Positions 7,424 through 17,728 of a DNA stretch of 64,000 nucleotides are shown one piece after another. The translations under genes were made by a program, and so were the position numbers. The stretch covers positions 992,001 through 1,056,000 of the forward strand of contig CAMPOT010000001.1 in assembly GCA_946892665.1 (NCBI GenBank). The letters are read 5' to 3'. Each line of letters opens with the position of its first letter. The stretch's first letter is position 1. The notes under the pieces are model-generated. The model saw nothing but the letters and a program-made list of their open reading frames with translations, ran no database searches and was not told the DNA's origin. This DNA comes from Chryseobacterium sp. Marseille-Q5410 (GTDB taxonomy: Bacteria > Bacteroidota > Bacteroidia > Flavobacteriales > Weeksellaceae).

Positions 7424-9559
7424 TTACTCTTCCGTGGTGGTATGTAGTTCTTCTTCTTCGAGCATAAAGTCAAGGAACAGCAATTCAGCTTTTGCGGTTT
7501 CATCTTCAAATTTTAAATCCCAACGCTGTTCCATAAATTCCAGTAACTTGTTACCTCTATCAAGTATGGTTTCAGAGTTCCATTCCTCGTATCCCGATAC
7601 TTCAATTTCTGAATGTGAACCGTCGGAATAACCTTGCCTTATTTTCTCTTTCTTTTCGTTGTACTTTGCCTTTTTCTTATCATCAAAGCAATCGTTTTGC
7701 AAACTGGAATTAATGCTTTGTGAAAGTGGCAAAAGATTTCCTAATGTTCCTTGAAAAAAAGGTAACTGTGACTTTTTATGACCTTTAAAACTGGATTTCC
7801 AGCTTGAATGTGTTGGAGTTTGGGGATAAATATGTTCAATGGAAACTTTGTCTTTTTCACTCTTTACAAATAACCTCCAATCAATCTTTTGACTTCCTCT
7901 TTGCCGTACTTTTTCCATTTCATACTCATATAGGAAATAGCGAAGTCCATTCCAATAATAAAAGCCACCCCCGCTTTTAAACTTCTTGTCAATAAATTTT
8001 TGAAAGTATGTATAATCGAAATAGGTTTCTTCAGAATTTTCAGGGGTGTAAAAACAGTAATTCATTCTGTCATTCAAGCGTTGGATAATAGTTTCAATAG
8101 TTAATTCGCTATTTCGCAACTGTCTTGCAGCCCGATAAAATTCACTGTTTCTATAAGTAGAAAAAGCTCGGCTTAGCCGGAATGTGATAAATATGAAACG
8201 CTCAATTGCTTTGAATAAGTTAATTCGTTTACTCGAATTAATATCCTTGTTTAAAAAAGATACGGTTACAAGCGGACGGAAATAAATTATACCAATTCTG
8301 TTCAATCGGTCTATCCATAGGCTTTCTTGTGTAGTCAAGTCTGGATTGTTTACCGGATTATGTGTATTATACCAATGAACAGCAGCAGCTTTTAAACTGT
8401 TTACATAGTCTTCGATTTCTTTAGGAGAAAGTCGAGAACGCATTACTATTATTTCGTCTTCTCCATTAATCTCAACCTCTTCCTGGTCGGTGTCTTCATC
8501 CTCTCTAACTTCTTCAAAATCCTGTAAAGAACTAACTCTCACTTCTGTTTTCGCATATATATTTTGTGGTGTAAATTTTTGCTCCAACAAAAACCTGATG
8601 TAATCATCGCCTTTTTCTCTTGTGTATTGAAAATACATTATCCAATGGGCTACTAAAAAATCATCATCGTTGAGTGGATTTTGTTTATTTCGTCCAAGCT
8701 GATAATAGACTTCTTTCCAAGCATCATTGATTTTCTCTCGCAAGGAATTTCGCTCATCATTTTTGAGCTCATTCTCATCGTACAAAGTGGTTAAATATAT
8801 TAAGCGATTTTTAAGAAGTTCTAAATTTGATAGTTTTTTTCCACGATTATTCATTGTTTCAAATGCAACAAAAACATCAAAATCATCGCTTATCTCATAA
8901 ACGTTAAACATTAGGTTTTGCGTGACCTTTTTGAACAACGCTTCAATTTCGTTTAAGCCATATTGGTCGAAATAATTTTGTAGATTTTCTTTGAAAAACC
9001 TTTTGGCATTTTCAAGATTTAGGGTATAAAAAGTTTCTTGAATTGTTCCGCTATTGGGTTCTAAAAAAATTCTATGTCGTAAAAATTTGAAACTTGGATT
9101 ATCAACCTCGTAGCCAAATTTGTATGTTTTGATAATAAATTGCGGAGGTTTTTCAATTACTAAATATTCTTCCTTAATGGCTTTTAAACTAAACGAACCA
9201 GGATAAATATCTTCATCCTTTTTATCCTTGTTTTCAGGTATGGCTTTGAGTTGTTCCGAGATAGCTTGTATAAAAACTACAAATGTTGTCAATCGTTGTT
9301 GCCCATCAACAATATGAAAAGGCTTGAAGCCTCTATCTTCAATCAGCCAACGCTCATCATTCCATTTACTCCAAGTATTTTTGTCTACTTTTTTTAAGGA
9401 CAGTAATCCCGTGTAATGAAATCTATCAGCGGGAAGATTAACTAAATCCTCCCAAAAATCTTTTAGTTGTCGTGTAGTCCAAGCGTAGCCACGTTGGTAG
9501 TCTGGTATTTTAAATATTCTGTCTTTAAAAATACTCTTTAGCGGTTCTAATTCATTCAT
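7424..9559 (-). CDS. DUF262-DUF1524 protein (GmrSD/SspE-like restriction or defence enzyme)
   Basis: 711 residues. The N-terminal DUF262 (ParB/sulfiredoxin-like) domain shows IPDYQRGYAW at about 18-27 and the hallmark VDGQQRLTTF at about 84-93, the nucleotide-binding signature of GmrS-type subunits. The C-terminal DUF1524 domain shows IEHIYPQTP at about 574 and GNLLPLS about 35 residues later, the His-Me nuclease pattern of GmrD. Single-chain GmrSD enzymes cut modified phage DNA. The downstream HEPN partner is not part of the classical system. It is a minus-strand cargo insertion between two plus-strand ICE operons. Confidence 0.85.
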   Translation of the reverse strand: MNELEPLKSIFKDRIFKIPDYQRGYAWTTRQLKDFWEDLVNLPADRFHYTGLLSLKKVDKNTWSKWNDERWLIEDRGFKPFHIVDGQQRLTTFVVFIQAISEQLKAIPENKDKKDEDIYPGSFSLKAIKEEYLVIEKPPQFIIKTYKFGYEVDNPSFKFLRHRIFLEPNSGTIQETFYTLNLENAKRFFKENLQNYFDQYGLNEIEALFKKVTQNLMFNVYEISDDFDVFVAFETMNNRGKKLSNLELLKNRLIYLTTLYDENELKNDERNSLREKINDAWKEVYYQLGRNKQNPLNDDDFLVAHWIMYFQYTREKGDDYIRFLLEQKFTPQNIYAKTEVRVSSLQDFEEVREDEDTDQEEVEINGEDEIIVMRSRLSPKEIEDYVNSLKAAAVHWYNTHNPVNNPDLTTQESLWIDRLNRIGIIYFRPLVTVSFLNKDINSSKRINLFKAIERFIFITFRLSRAFSTYRNSEFYRAARQLRNSELTIETIIQRLNDRMNYCFYTPENSEETYFDYTYFQKFIDKKFKSGGGFYYWNGLRYFLYEYEMEKVRQRGSQKIDWRLFVKSEKDKVSIEHIYPQTPTHSSWKSSFKGHKKSQLPFFQGTLGNLLPLSQSINSSLQNDCFDDKKKAKYNEKKEKIRQGYSDGSHSEIEVSGYEEWNSETILDRGNKLLEFMEQRWDLKFEDETAKAELLFLDFMLEEEELHTTTEE

Positions 9560-9595
9560 TATCTATTGTCTGTCGATTATCGTCGTTTTTACTTT

Positions 9596-9603
9596 CAAAA
9601 ATA
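9596..9603 (-). promoter_or_regulatory. Candidate -7 box for the DUF262-HEPN operon
   Basis: On the minus strand the sequence reads TATTTTTG, which fits the Bacteroidota -7 consensus TAnnTTTG, 37 bp before the start codon. No good -33 TTTG at the usual spacing is seen. Confidence 0.4.
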
Positions 9604-9636
9604 CAAATTAAATTCCTCGCTATTTAACTTCTTTAC

Positions 9637-9669
9637 GCCAAATCCTGCCTTTCAAAGCCAAACCCTACA
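9637..9669 (+). promoter_or_regulatory. GCC-phased motif upstream of the DUF1896-methylase operon
   Basis: Triplets GCC, GCC, GCC and ACA start at 9637, 9647, 9657 and 9667, each 10 bp apart, with spacers such as AAATCCT and TTTCAAA. It lies 70-100 bp before the DUF1896 start and immediately right of the inserted DUF262-HEPN cargo. Confidence 0.55.
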
Positions 9670-9738
9670 ACATTATCAAAGCTGTTTGCTTCTGCTTCTA
9701 ATTTTAGGATTTAAGTAAAATTCTAAACAAAATAAAGT

Positions 9739-10176
9739 ATGGATGTACAGCAAAAAGACCTATCGTATTTCAGATTACGACTGCAAGAATTATTAAACAG
9801 CAGCTTTCCCGAAAAGGCACACGACCAAAAATTCATTGACCAACGGTCTTCGTGGGCTGCCAATGCTTATGAGGGTGCTTTCCGTTCGGGAAATGCCGTT
9901 GAGCAATGCGACGAAATAGCCAACTATATACTTTTTGAGGGCTTACACTTCTCCAAGTTCGACACGGTTTTCAAAGTGGTATGCAATGAATTTGATACCA
10001 TAATGGCAGACGAGGAACTGCGACCGTTCGCCTTTAAAATGTTTCCCGTTTGTGAGCCTGTTTTCGCAGAATATGAATTAACTGATGATTTCGCCAACGG
10101 AAATGAGTTTGATGTACTCTATACCGAACTGACCGGAACCATCTCAATATGGATTGAGGAAAATGGGCTTCAGTAA
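9739..10176 (+). CDS. DUF1896 family protein
   Basis: 145 residues, acidic and apparently soluble. The layout ([20 protein letters not shown] at the start, then a conserved middle with [16 protein letters not shown]) matches DUF1896, a small family found next to the giant methylase-helicase gene in Bacteroidota conjugative elements. Its function is unknown. The 3' end overlaps the ATG of the next gene by 14 bp, so the two are translationally coupled and their products may work together. Confidence 0.8.
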   Translation: MDVQQKDLSYFRLRLQELLNSSFPEKAHDQKFIDQRSSWAANAYEGAFRSGNAVEQCDEIANYILFEGLHFSKFDTVFKVVCNEFDTIMADEELRPFAFKMFPVCEPVFAEYELTDDFANGNEFDVLYTELTGTISIWIEENGLQ

Positions 10177-13100
10177 AAAGCAACATCTCCAACTGAATAT
10201 TGATGCCCTGCGAATTGTTTTTGAACTGGAAAAGGAGAAACGACAAGCCACCGTAGGCGAAAGACTGCTAATGATGCAATACAGCGGATTTGGCGGTCTT
10301 AAATTCGTTCTGAACCCCGTAGAGAACGAAATAGACATCAATCATTGGAGAAAAACAGAACACGACCTTTTTCCACTAACGCAGGAACTCCACCAACTAC
10401 TTAAAGAAAATTCCCAAGATGATAAGCAATACCGCAGGTATGTGGATAGTATGAAAAGTTCCGTACTGACGGCTTTTTATACCCCACCAAAGGTTATAGA
10501 TGCCATTTCATTTGCCTTACGGGATAATGGTCTGCACATTGATAAATTCCTCGAACCCTCCGCAGGTATCGGTTCATTTATCCAATCATTTATAGAAAAT
10601 CAGAAAGCCAGTGTAACCGCTTATGAAAAGGACTTGCTTACAGGCAAGATTTTAAAGCAGCTTTACCCCGAAAGCAATATCCGTATAAACGGCTTTGAAG
10701 AAATCCCCGAAAGGGAACAAAAGAGCTATGATGTAGTTGCCAGTAATATCCCTTTTGGCGATACTTCCGTATTTGACCTTTCTTTTTCCCGTAGTAGAAA
10801 CAGCGCAAAGGAACAAGCTGCCCGAAGCATACACAATTACTTTTTTCTGAAAGGTGCTGATATGCTTCGTGAGGGCGGTCTGTTGGCTTACATCACTTCG
10901 CAGGGCATTTTGAATAGTCCCAAGAACGAACCCATACGCAGGGCGTTGATGCAGGATAATAATTTGGTTTCGGCTGTAAGATTACCTAACAACCTGTTTA
11001 CCGAATATGCAGGTACGGAAGTCGGCAGCGACCTTATTATCCTGCAAAAAAATACGGCAAAACAAAATCTGACCGACAGGGAAGATCTGTTTTGCCAAAG
11101 CAAGCCAACCGAATATAATACTCCCGGCAATGCGCTCTTTCAGGATAGCACAAGAATTATCCATACCGACCAAAAATTAGATACCGACCCATACGGGCAA
11201 CCTGCCTTAATCTACACGCATAAAGGCGGTGTTGAGGGTATTGCCAAAGATTTGAAGCAAATTCTTTCCGAAGATTTTGGAAAGCATCTGAATTTGAATT
11301 TATACAGAGGCGAACGCAATGATGAGCCTGTTATACAAATTCCTATCGAACCAAAGGTTACACCTCCAGTCATTGACCCTGTAATCATTCCGCAAAAACC
11401 GCAACCTGTACCTACTCCAGTAGTCTATCAGGAAAGCCCGCAGGAATTAAAGCAACTAAGCATTTTCGACCTGTTTGAAAGTGCGGGCGAACCTGTAATG
11501 GTTCTTGCTCCACCAAAAAAAACTACCCAAACCAAAAGGCAAAGCACTAATAAAAGAAGAGGCACGATAAATCGTCAGCCCGACCTGTTCAGTAGTGCAA
11601 GGCAACCTTACACGCCGCTAAAATCTAATGGTGCTGCCAATGGAACAACCCAAGTAAACGGTAAAAAACAGGAACCTATCGGCGACCTGTTTTCACAAAT
11701 AAACGGTAATGGCCAGTCTAATAAGACAGCCATTACCGCTACCAATATTACCGCTATTCCTGAACCTGCCCCGTACACTGGTGAACTGCAATCGTTCCAC
11801 CGTAACGATTGCCTTGTGGTGGAAAACGGTTGGGTGGGTTATCTGCAAGAGGTAGAAAAGGAAGACAAAAAAGCAATCTTTCATCCATTGCAATTGCCGT
11901 CTTCACAGAAAGCAAGAGCCGATGCCTATATTGCCGTAAGGGACAGTTATATCAACCTGTACCAAAAGGAAGCTGAGACGCAGACCGAACACAAGGTAGA
12001 ACGGGAAACGCTGAACCTCCTGTACGATGGCTTTGTCAAAAAATACGGTAATCTCAATGTTGCCGAAAATGCCAAGCTGATAAAGACGGACAGTGCAGGT
12101 AAAGAAATTCCCTATCTGGAGCGTATCATTGGCGGCGTAATTCACAAAGCGGATATATTCAGCCGTCCCGTTAGTTTTTCTACCACCACATTAGCAACCG
12201 ATAATCCCGAAGAGGCTTTAGCCGCCTCGCTGAACAAATACGGCAACGTGGATTTGGACTTTATGTCGGAAATCAGCAGCCTGCCTGCCGATACTCTGAA
12301 AGAAGCCTTTCACGGACGATTGTTCTACAATCCGCTACAACAAGAATACGAGATAGCCGAACGGTGGATTGCAGGCAACGTAGTTGAGAAAGCCGATGAA
12401 GTAAGAAACTATCTCGAAAACAATCCTGATGATACCGAAGCCAAAGAAAGTCTTACCGCTTTAGAGGAAGCCCGACCAAAACGTATCGAATTTGAGGAAC
12501 TGGATTTTAACCTCGGCGAACGGTGGATACCTGCCCGAATTTATGCCCGTTTCGCTTCGCACCTGTTCGATGCGGATGTACTGGTTCATTACTCCGAAAG
12601 CTCCGACGACTTTTCCGTGAAGTGTCATCAGGGCAATATGCACATTTGGGAAAAATATGCCGTCAAAGCGGAAAGCCGAACGTTTGACGGTATTGCCCTG
12701 CTCAAACACGCCCTTGTCAATACCACGCCTGATATTACCAAAAAAGTAATGGTTGGCGACCAAGAGGTCAAAGTACGGGATATGGAAGCCATACAAATGG
12801 CGAACACCAAGATTGACGAAATCCGTAACGCTTTTACCGACTGGCTACACGCACAGAATGATGAATTTAAAAACAGGCTGACCGACCAGTACAACGATAC
12901 GTTTAACTGTTTTGTTCGCCCGAACTATGACGGCAGCCATCAGGAATTTCCGGGATTAGACCGCAAGGGAGCAGGCATTGAAGACCTGTATTCAAGCCAA
13001 AAGGACACCGTTTGGATGATAAAACTGAACAACGGTGCTATCTGCGACCACGAAGTAGGCGCAGGAAAAACGCTGATAATGTGTACCGCAGCGCAGGAAA

Positions 13101-15595
13101 TGAAGCGTTTGGGATTAGCCCATAAGCCGATGATTATCGGGCTGAAAGCGAATATACCTGCCATTGCCGAAGACTACCGCAAAGCCTATCCCCACGCTAA
13201 AATACTTTATCCAGGTATTGATGATTTTACGCCGCAGAAACGCCTGCGCATTTTCGGGGATATTAAAAATAATGATTGGGACTGTGTGATACTTACGCAC
13301 GACCAGTTCGGAATGATACCGCAGTCGCCCGAAATACAAAAGGAAATCCTCGAAATAGAATTAGACAGCGTAGAGCGCAACCTCGATGCCTTGAAATCGC
13401 AAGGCAAGGAAGTGACAAGGGGAATGCTCGCCGGAGTAATTAAGCGAAAAGAAAATCTTGAAGTAAAGCTGAAAACGCTGCAACACGATATTGAAAACCG
13501 CAAAGATGATATTGTGGACTTTAAGATGATGGGTATAGACCATTTGTTTGTGGACGAAAGCCACCAGTTCAAAAACCTGATGTTCAACACCCGTCATACA
13601 CGGGTTGCCGGACTGGGTAACGTGGACGGCAGCCAAAAGGCATTGAACCTGCTGTTTGCTATCCGCACCATTCAGGAGCGTACCAATGCGGATATGGGGG
13701 CAACCTTTCTTTCGGGTACAACTATCAGCAATTCATTAACGGAGCTGTACCTGCTGTTCAAATACCTGCGTCCCCGTGCATTGGAAAAGCAGGGTATTCA
13801 TTCCTTTGATGCGTGGGCTGCTATCTATGCAAGGAAAACGACCGATTATGAATTTTCGGTAGCTAACAATATTGTCGCCAAAGAGCGTTTTCGCTACTTT
13901 ATCAAAGTGCCAGAACTGGCGCAGTTCTATTCTGAGATAACGGATTACAGAACGGCAAAGGATATTGGTATTGACCGCCCGACCAAAAACGAGATATTGT
14001 ACAATATACCGCCAACGCCCGACCAAGAAGCCTTTATACAAAGCCTGATGCAGTTTGCCAAAACGGGCGATGCTACTTTGCTCGGCAGAGAACCTTTGTC
14101 GCAAAGGGAAGAAAAAGCAAAGATGCTCATTGCTACGGACTACGCCCGCAAGATGTCGCTCGATATGCGTATGGTAAGCGGTATCTACGACGACCATCCC
14201 GACAACAAGGCTTCGCATTGTGCGGCAAATATCGCCAAGTATTACAACCGGTTCAACGCACAAAAAGGAACGCAGTTCGTTTTCTCTGATTTGGGAACCT
14301 ATAAGCCGAACGAATGGAATGTGTACTCTGAAATCAAACGCAAGCTCGTGGAAGACCACGGCATCCCTGCGCACGAAATAAGGTTTATTCAGGAAGCGAA
14401 AAATGATAAGCAACGTAAAGACCTTATCAACGGGATGAACGAGGGTAAAATCCGTGTACTGTTCGGTTCTACGAGTATGCTCGGAACTGGCGTAAACGCA
14501 CAGAAAAGAGCTGTTGTCGTTCATCATTTAGATACGCCGTGGCGACCGTCAGACCTTGCCCAAAGGGACGGGCGGGCAATCAGAAAAGGCAACGAGATTG
14601 CCAAATTCTTTGCCGATAATAAAGTGGCTGTGATTATCTATGCCGTTGAAAAATCTTTGGATAGTTACAAGTTCAACCTGCTGTATAATAAGCAGCTTTT
14701 CATCGACCAGTTAAAGACCAACAACCTGACCAAAAGAACGATTGACGAGGGAAGTATGGACGAAAAATCGGGAATGAACTTTTCGGAATATGTGGCAATC
14801 CTGTCAGGAAATACAGACCTGTTGGATAAAGCCAAACTGGAAAAACAGATTGCCGGACTGGAAAGCGAAAAGCAGGCGTTCAACCGTTCTAAATCCAGTG
14901 CCAAATTTAAGGTACAGGATTATACGGAAATGTTGCAAAGCACTCAATCCCGTTTGAGCCGTATGAGTACCGACTGGGAAAACTTACAGCAACGCCTGCA
15001 AAAGCGTTCGGACGGTACAATCGAAAACCCTGTGCTGTTGAATGGCTTGCCACCCAATGCAAATCCGAAACAAATCGGTGCAAAGCTGAACGAGATTGCG
15101 GACAAAGCCCATACCGGAGGGCAGTATGAAGAAATAGGCAGCTTGTACGGTTTTACGCTGTTGGTCAAAACTGAAATGTCGGAAAAAGAGGGCGTGGATA
15201 TTCGGGTTAATCGCTTTTTGGTGCAGGGCGAAGGCAATATCAAATACACCTACAACAACGGATTAATGGCAAAAGACCCCGAAACTGCCGCAATGAATTT
15301 TTTAAGGGCTTTGGAAAAGCTACCGGGCTTTGTGAAGCAGGAACAGGAGAAAATTACGGAAATGCAAAAAGACCTGCCTGTACTTCAGGACGTAGTTAAC
15401 GGAATCTGGTCTAAAGAAAACCGATTAAGCGAGCTTAAAACGGAACTGGCAGCCGTAGAAAGAAAGATACAGTTATCCATTACACCTGAAACTAAAGGAG
15501 AAAGTAGGGAGCAGGTGGAAAAATTGAAAGAAGCTGCGCAGGTTTCGGAAAGTATTGTTCGGACAAACAGCGTTCCCTTTATTCGTAGATTTTAA
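10163..15595 (+). CDS. Giant N6-adenine methylase / SF2 helicase fusion
   Basis: 1,810 residues from the ATG at 10163; the frame opens earlier only with a TTG at 10154. The N-terminal methylase part has EPSAGIGSF near residue 131 and ASNIPFGD near 193, a variant of the NPPY catalytic motif. A variable Pro/Gln-rich linker (about 390-520) follows. The helicase part has GAGKTLIM near 962, VDESHQF near 1129 and [13 protein letters not shown] near 1468. The C-terminus is coiled coil. Similar polyvalent proteins travel with phages and ICEs, where DarB-like members shield incoming DNA from restriction. An anti-restriction or DNA-processing role in transfer is inferred. Confidence 0.85.
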   Translation: MGFSKKQHLQLNIDALRIVFELEKEKRQATVGERLLMMQYSGFGGLKFVLNPVENEIDINHWRKTEHDLFPLTQELHQLLKENSQDDKQYRRYVDSMKSSVLTAFYTPPKVIDAISFALRDNGLHIDKFLEPSAGIGSFIQSFIENQKASVTAYEKDLLTGKILKQLYPESNIRINGFEEIPEREQKSYDVVASNIPFGDTSVFDLSFSRSRNSAKEQAARSIHNYFFLKGADMLREGGLLAYITSQGILNSPKNEPIRRALMQDNNLVSAVRLPNNLFTEYAGTEVGSDLIILQKNTAKQNLTDREDLFCQSKPTEYNTPGNALFQDSTRIIHTDQKLDTDPYGQPALIYTHKGGVEGIAKDLKQILSEDFGKHLNLNLYRGERNDEPVIQIPIEPKVTPPVIDPVIIPQKPQPVPTPVVYQESPQELKQLSIFDLFESAGEPVMVLAPPKKTTQTKRQSTNKRRGTINRQPDLFSSARQPYTPLKSNGAANGTTQVNGKKQEPIGDLFSQINGNGQSNKTAITATNITAIPEPAPYTGELQSFHRNDCLVVENGWVGYLQEVEKEDKKAIFHPLQLPSSQKARADAYIAVRDSYINLYQKEAETQTEHKVERETLNLLYDGFVKKYGNLNVAENAKLIKTDSAGKEIPYLERIIGGVIHKADIFSRPVSFSTTTLATDNPEEALAASLNKYGNVDLDFMSEISSLPADTLKEAFHGRLFYNPLQQEYEIAERWIAGNVVEKADEVRNYLENNPDDTEAKESLTALEEARPKRIEFEELDFNLGERWIPARIYARFASHLFDADVLVHYSESSDDFSVKCHQGNMHIWEKYAVKAESRTFDGIALLKHALVNTTPDITKKVMVGDQEVKVRDMEAIQMANTKIDEIRNAFTDWLHAQNDEFKNRLTDQYNDTFNCFVRPNYDGSHQEFPGLDRKGAGIEDLYSSQKDTVWMIKLNNGAICDHEVGAGKTLIMCTAAQEMKRLGLAHKPMIIGLKANIPAIAEDYRKAYPHAKILYPGIDDFTPQKRLRIFGDIKNNDWDCVILTHDQFGMIPQSPEIQKEILEIELDSVERNLDALKSQGKEVTRGMLAGVIKRKENLEVKLKTLQHDIENRKDDIVDFKMMGIDHLFVDESHQFKNLMFNTRHTRVAGLGNVDGSQKALNLLFAIRTIQERTNADMGATFLSGTTISNSLTELYLLFKYLRPRALEKQGIHSFDAWAAIYARKTTDYEFSVANNIVAKERFRYFIKVPELAQFYSEITDYRTAKDIGIDRPTKNEILYNIPPTPDQEAFIQSLMQFAKTGDATLLGREPLSQREEKAKMLIATDYARKMSLDMRMVSGIYDDHPDNKASHCAANIAKYYNRFNAQKGTQFVFSDLGTYKPNEWNVYSEIKRKLVEDHGIPAHEIRFIQEAKNDKQRKDLINGMNEGKIRVLFGSTSMLGTGVNAQKRAVVVHHLDTPWRPSDLAQRDGRAIRKGNEIAKFFADNKVAVIIYAVEKSLDSYKFNLLYNKQLFIDQLKTNNLTKRTIDEGSMDEKSGMNFSEYVAILSGNTDLLDKAKLEKQIAGLESEKQAFNRSKSSAKFKVQDYTEMLQSTQSRLSRMSTDWENLQQRLQKRSDGTIENPVLLNGLPPNANPKQIGAKLNEIADKAHTGGQYEEIGSLYGFTLLVKTEMSEKEGVDIRVNRFLVQGEGNIKYTYNNGLMAKDPETAAMNFLRALEKLPGFVKQEQEKITEMQKDLPVLQDVVNGIWSKENRLSELKTELAAVERKIQLSITPETKGESREQVEKLKEAAQVSESIVRTNSVPFIRRF

Positions 15596-15661
15596 TTTTT
15601 GTTTTACTATGAGACGTGTTCTTGTATTTTTAGTAAGTCTTAATAGTTGAAAAAAATACAA

Positions 15662-16627
15662 CTATAAAAATAGCAATACTAAAACGGCAGGTACTGCTAA
15701 AAGTACCCACAGGATAACACCTTGTAATATTGGCTTAAATCCAACGGAAGCTAAAACCTTTATCGATAATCCTGCGCCGATTAAAAAAAGTGTGAGTGTC
15801 ATTCCCGTTTTTGAAATGTACACAATATAGCTTCCTATCTTCTGAAAGAACGGGACATAGGTGTTGAGTATAATGGCAACAACAAACAATCCAATGAAGT
15901 AAGGTATTTTTATTTTAGAGTTTTTTGACTTGAAAATAACCGAACTGAAAAAGGCAATCGGAATTATCCATAATGCTCTCGTGAGCTTCACTGTCGTAGC
16001 GATTTGCAGTGCTTCGTTCCCATACTTACTGGCCGCTCCGACAACGGAGCTTGTATCCTGTATTGCTATTGCACACCACAATCCGAACTGTGTTTGTGAC
16101 AGATGCAGCATATGCCCCACAATGGGGAAAAGAATAAGCGCAATGGAATTGAGAATGAATATAGTACCTAATGCAACGCTTACCTGCTTCTCTTTGGCAT
16201 TTATAACAGGCGAAACAGCGGCAATGGCACTGCCACCACAAATTGCCGTACCGACTGAAATAAGAAACGAGGTTTCCTTATTTATCTTTAGAACTTTTCC
16301 TAAAATATAACCTAATATAAGGATGCTAAATATCGAGACAACTGTAAACAAAACACCGTCTTTACCTGCTTTCAATGCTGTACCTAAATTCATCCCGAAG
16401 CCTAAACCTACTACCGAAATCTGCAATAACAGATGCGTGGCCTTATGATTAAGATGTAGATAGGGATGTCCTATAAATTGTGCTATTACTATTCCAAAAA
16501 GCAATGCTAATGGTGGAGATATAAAGGGCGATAGGCAGCATACGAGCGATAGGAGAAAAATTAATTCTCTGGTTGTGATGCTTCGGTCTAAAATCCTTTT
16601 CTTATTATTAAGCGGGTTGTTTTTCAT
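15662..16627 (-). CDS. YeiH family putative sulfate exporter
   Basis: 321 residues from the ATG at 16627; a 13-residue longer reading would need a TTG start. About ten hydrophobic segments fill the protein, and the family signatures VGLGFGMNLG and TAICGGSAIAAVSPVI are present. YeiH (UPF0324) proteins are inner-membrane transporters annotated as sulfate or sulfur-compound exporters; the substrate is not proven. A LysR gene lies directly upstream on the same strand, as yeiE lies by yeiH in enterobacteria. It is metabolic cargo in the ICE, not a transfer gene. Confidence 0.85.
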   Translation of the reverse strand: MKNNPLNNKKRILDRSITTRELIFLLSLVCCLSPFISPPLALLFGIVIAQFIGHPYLHLNHKATHLLLQISVVGLGFGMNLGTALKAGKDGVLFTVVSIFSILILGYILGKVLKINKETSFLISVGTAICGGSAIAAVSPVINAKEKQVSVALGTIFILNSIALILFPIVGHMLHLSQTQFGLWCAIAIQDTSSVVGAASKYGNEALQIATTVKLTRALWIIPIAFFSSVIFKSKNSKIKIPYFIGLFVVAIILNTYVPFFQKIGSYIVYISKTGMTLTLFLIGAGLSIKVLASVGFKPILQGVILWVLLAVPAVLVLLFL

Positions 16628-16628
16628 C

Positions 16629-16654
16629 GCACTAAATTGTTTAATATTTAGTGC
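16629..16654 (-). promoter_or_regulatory. Inverted repeat at the yeiH start, probable operator
   Basis: A perfect 9-bp inverted repeat (GCACTAAAT / ATTTAGTGC) with an 8-bp spacer ends 2 bp before the yeiH-like ATG. It could bind the neighbouring LysR protein or form a hairpin in the messenger leader. It lies close to the start codon for a classical LysR activation site, so the role is open. Confidence 0.45.
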
Positions 16655-16702
16655 AAAATTCTGCAAGATTGAAAAAATAGGGAAATGACTATTTCGAATG
16701 TA

Positions 16703-17599
16703 TTATAGCTTCAGGTTATTTAAAGTTAGGTGCTTTAAAAATACATCATTCAAAAAATGGGTATCGCCTTGTTGGGTAACAAAGTAGAAATAACGCTGTA
16801 TTTCCAAATCTTTCACGTCAACTATTTTTAACACCCCGTTCTTTAATTCGTTAAATATTGCGTTTATAGATAAGAAAGCATAAGAATTGGAACTTAGCAA
16901 ATATGATTTTATACTTTCTGTACTCTCAAATTCCATATCAATTTTTAGTGATGAAACAGCTATTCCGGCTTTTTTCAATGCTGCCACTATAACCTCACGG
17001 GAACCCGAACCACCCTCCCTGATAACTATGGGTAATTGCTGTAAATCCTTTAATGTAATCATTGCCTTATTTGAAGCGTGGTTGGAACTTCTCGTACACA
17101 GAACAATTTCATCCTTAACTAAAGGCAAGTATTTTAAATTCTTTCGCTTGGTATGCCCCTCAACAATGGCTAAATTGATTTTGTTTTCTATCAGCAGATT
17201 TTCAACGTGTTCCGTATTATTTACGCATAATGAAATTTTCAGATTGGGGAATTTTTGTTTAAAAGAAGCCAAATACGCAGGGATAAAATATTGTGCTACG
17301 GTTGTACTTGCGCCTATGTGCAGCGTTCCTTTTACATCCTTTTTTAGTGCTGCAAGTTCAAATTCTATATTTCTGTGTATATTAAATATTTCTTCAGCAC
17401 ACTTTAGAAGTATGCTTCCTGCTGGCGTTAATTTTATTCGTGAGCCGTTTCTTTCAAAGAATTTGCTTTTATAATGGGTTTCAATTTCGTGTATATGCTT
17501 ACTGACCGCAGGTTGCGAAATAAACAGTTCTTCTGCGGCTTTGGTAAAATTCAGCCGCTTTGCAACGACGTAAAAAACTTTTAGTCTAAAATCAAGCAT
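16703..17599 (-). CDS. LysR family transcriptional regulator (YeiE-like position)
   Basis: 298 residues. An N-terminal winged HTH shows NFTKAAEELFISQPAVSKHI at about 17-36, the LysR signature, followed by a linker helix and a periplasmic-binding-protein-like effector domain (about 90-290). It precedes the YeiH-like gene on the same strand by 75 bp. By analogy with YeiE it probably controls that transporter in response to a sulfur compound; this is inferred from neighbourhood only. Confidence 0.9.
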   Translation of the reverse strand: MLDFRLKVFYVVAKRLNFTKAAEELFISQPAVSKHIHEIETHYKSKFFERNGSRIKLTPAGSILLKCAEEIFNIHRNIEFELAALKKDVKGTLHIGASTTVAQYFIPAYLASFKQKFPNLKISLCVNNTEHVENLLIENKINLAIVEGHTKRKNLKYLPLVKDEIVLCTRSSNHASNKAMITLKDLQQLPIVIREGGSGSREVIVAALKKAGIAVSSLKIDMEFESTESIKSYLLSSNSYAFLSINAIFNELKNGVLKIVDVKDLEIQRYFYFVTQQGDTHFLNDVFLKHLTLNNLKL

Positions 17600-17692
17600 A
17601 ATGTAAAAAATAAAAATTCGGCTCTATAAAAATACAATATAATACTGCTTGTCTTTTATGTTGCTGAACTGTTACACTGTTCCTTAAATTGT

Positions 17693-17728
17693 AAAACAAA
17701 GGGCTTCTTAAAAAAGCCCTTTGTTTTT
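17693..17728 (-). terminator. Terminator at the end of mobC
   Basis: A 14-bp perfect stem (AAAACAAAGGGCTT and its complement) with a 7-nt loop begins at the mobC stop codon and ends in TTTT on the minus strand. It separates the mob transcript from the LysR gene. Confidence 0.8.

Noticed and set aside
13736-14527. 263-codon minus-strand frame within the methylase-helicase gene
   Set aside because: It lies wholly opposite a well-supported helicase domain and has no recognisable motif.
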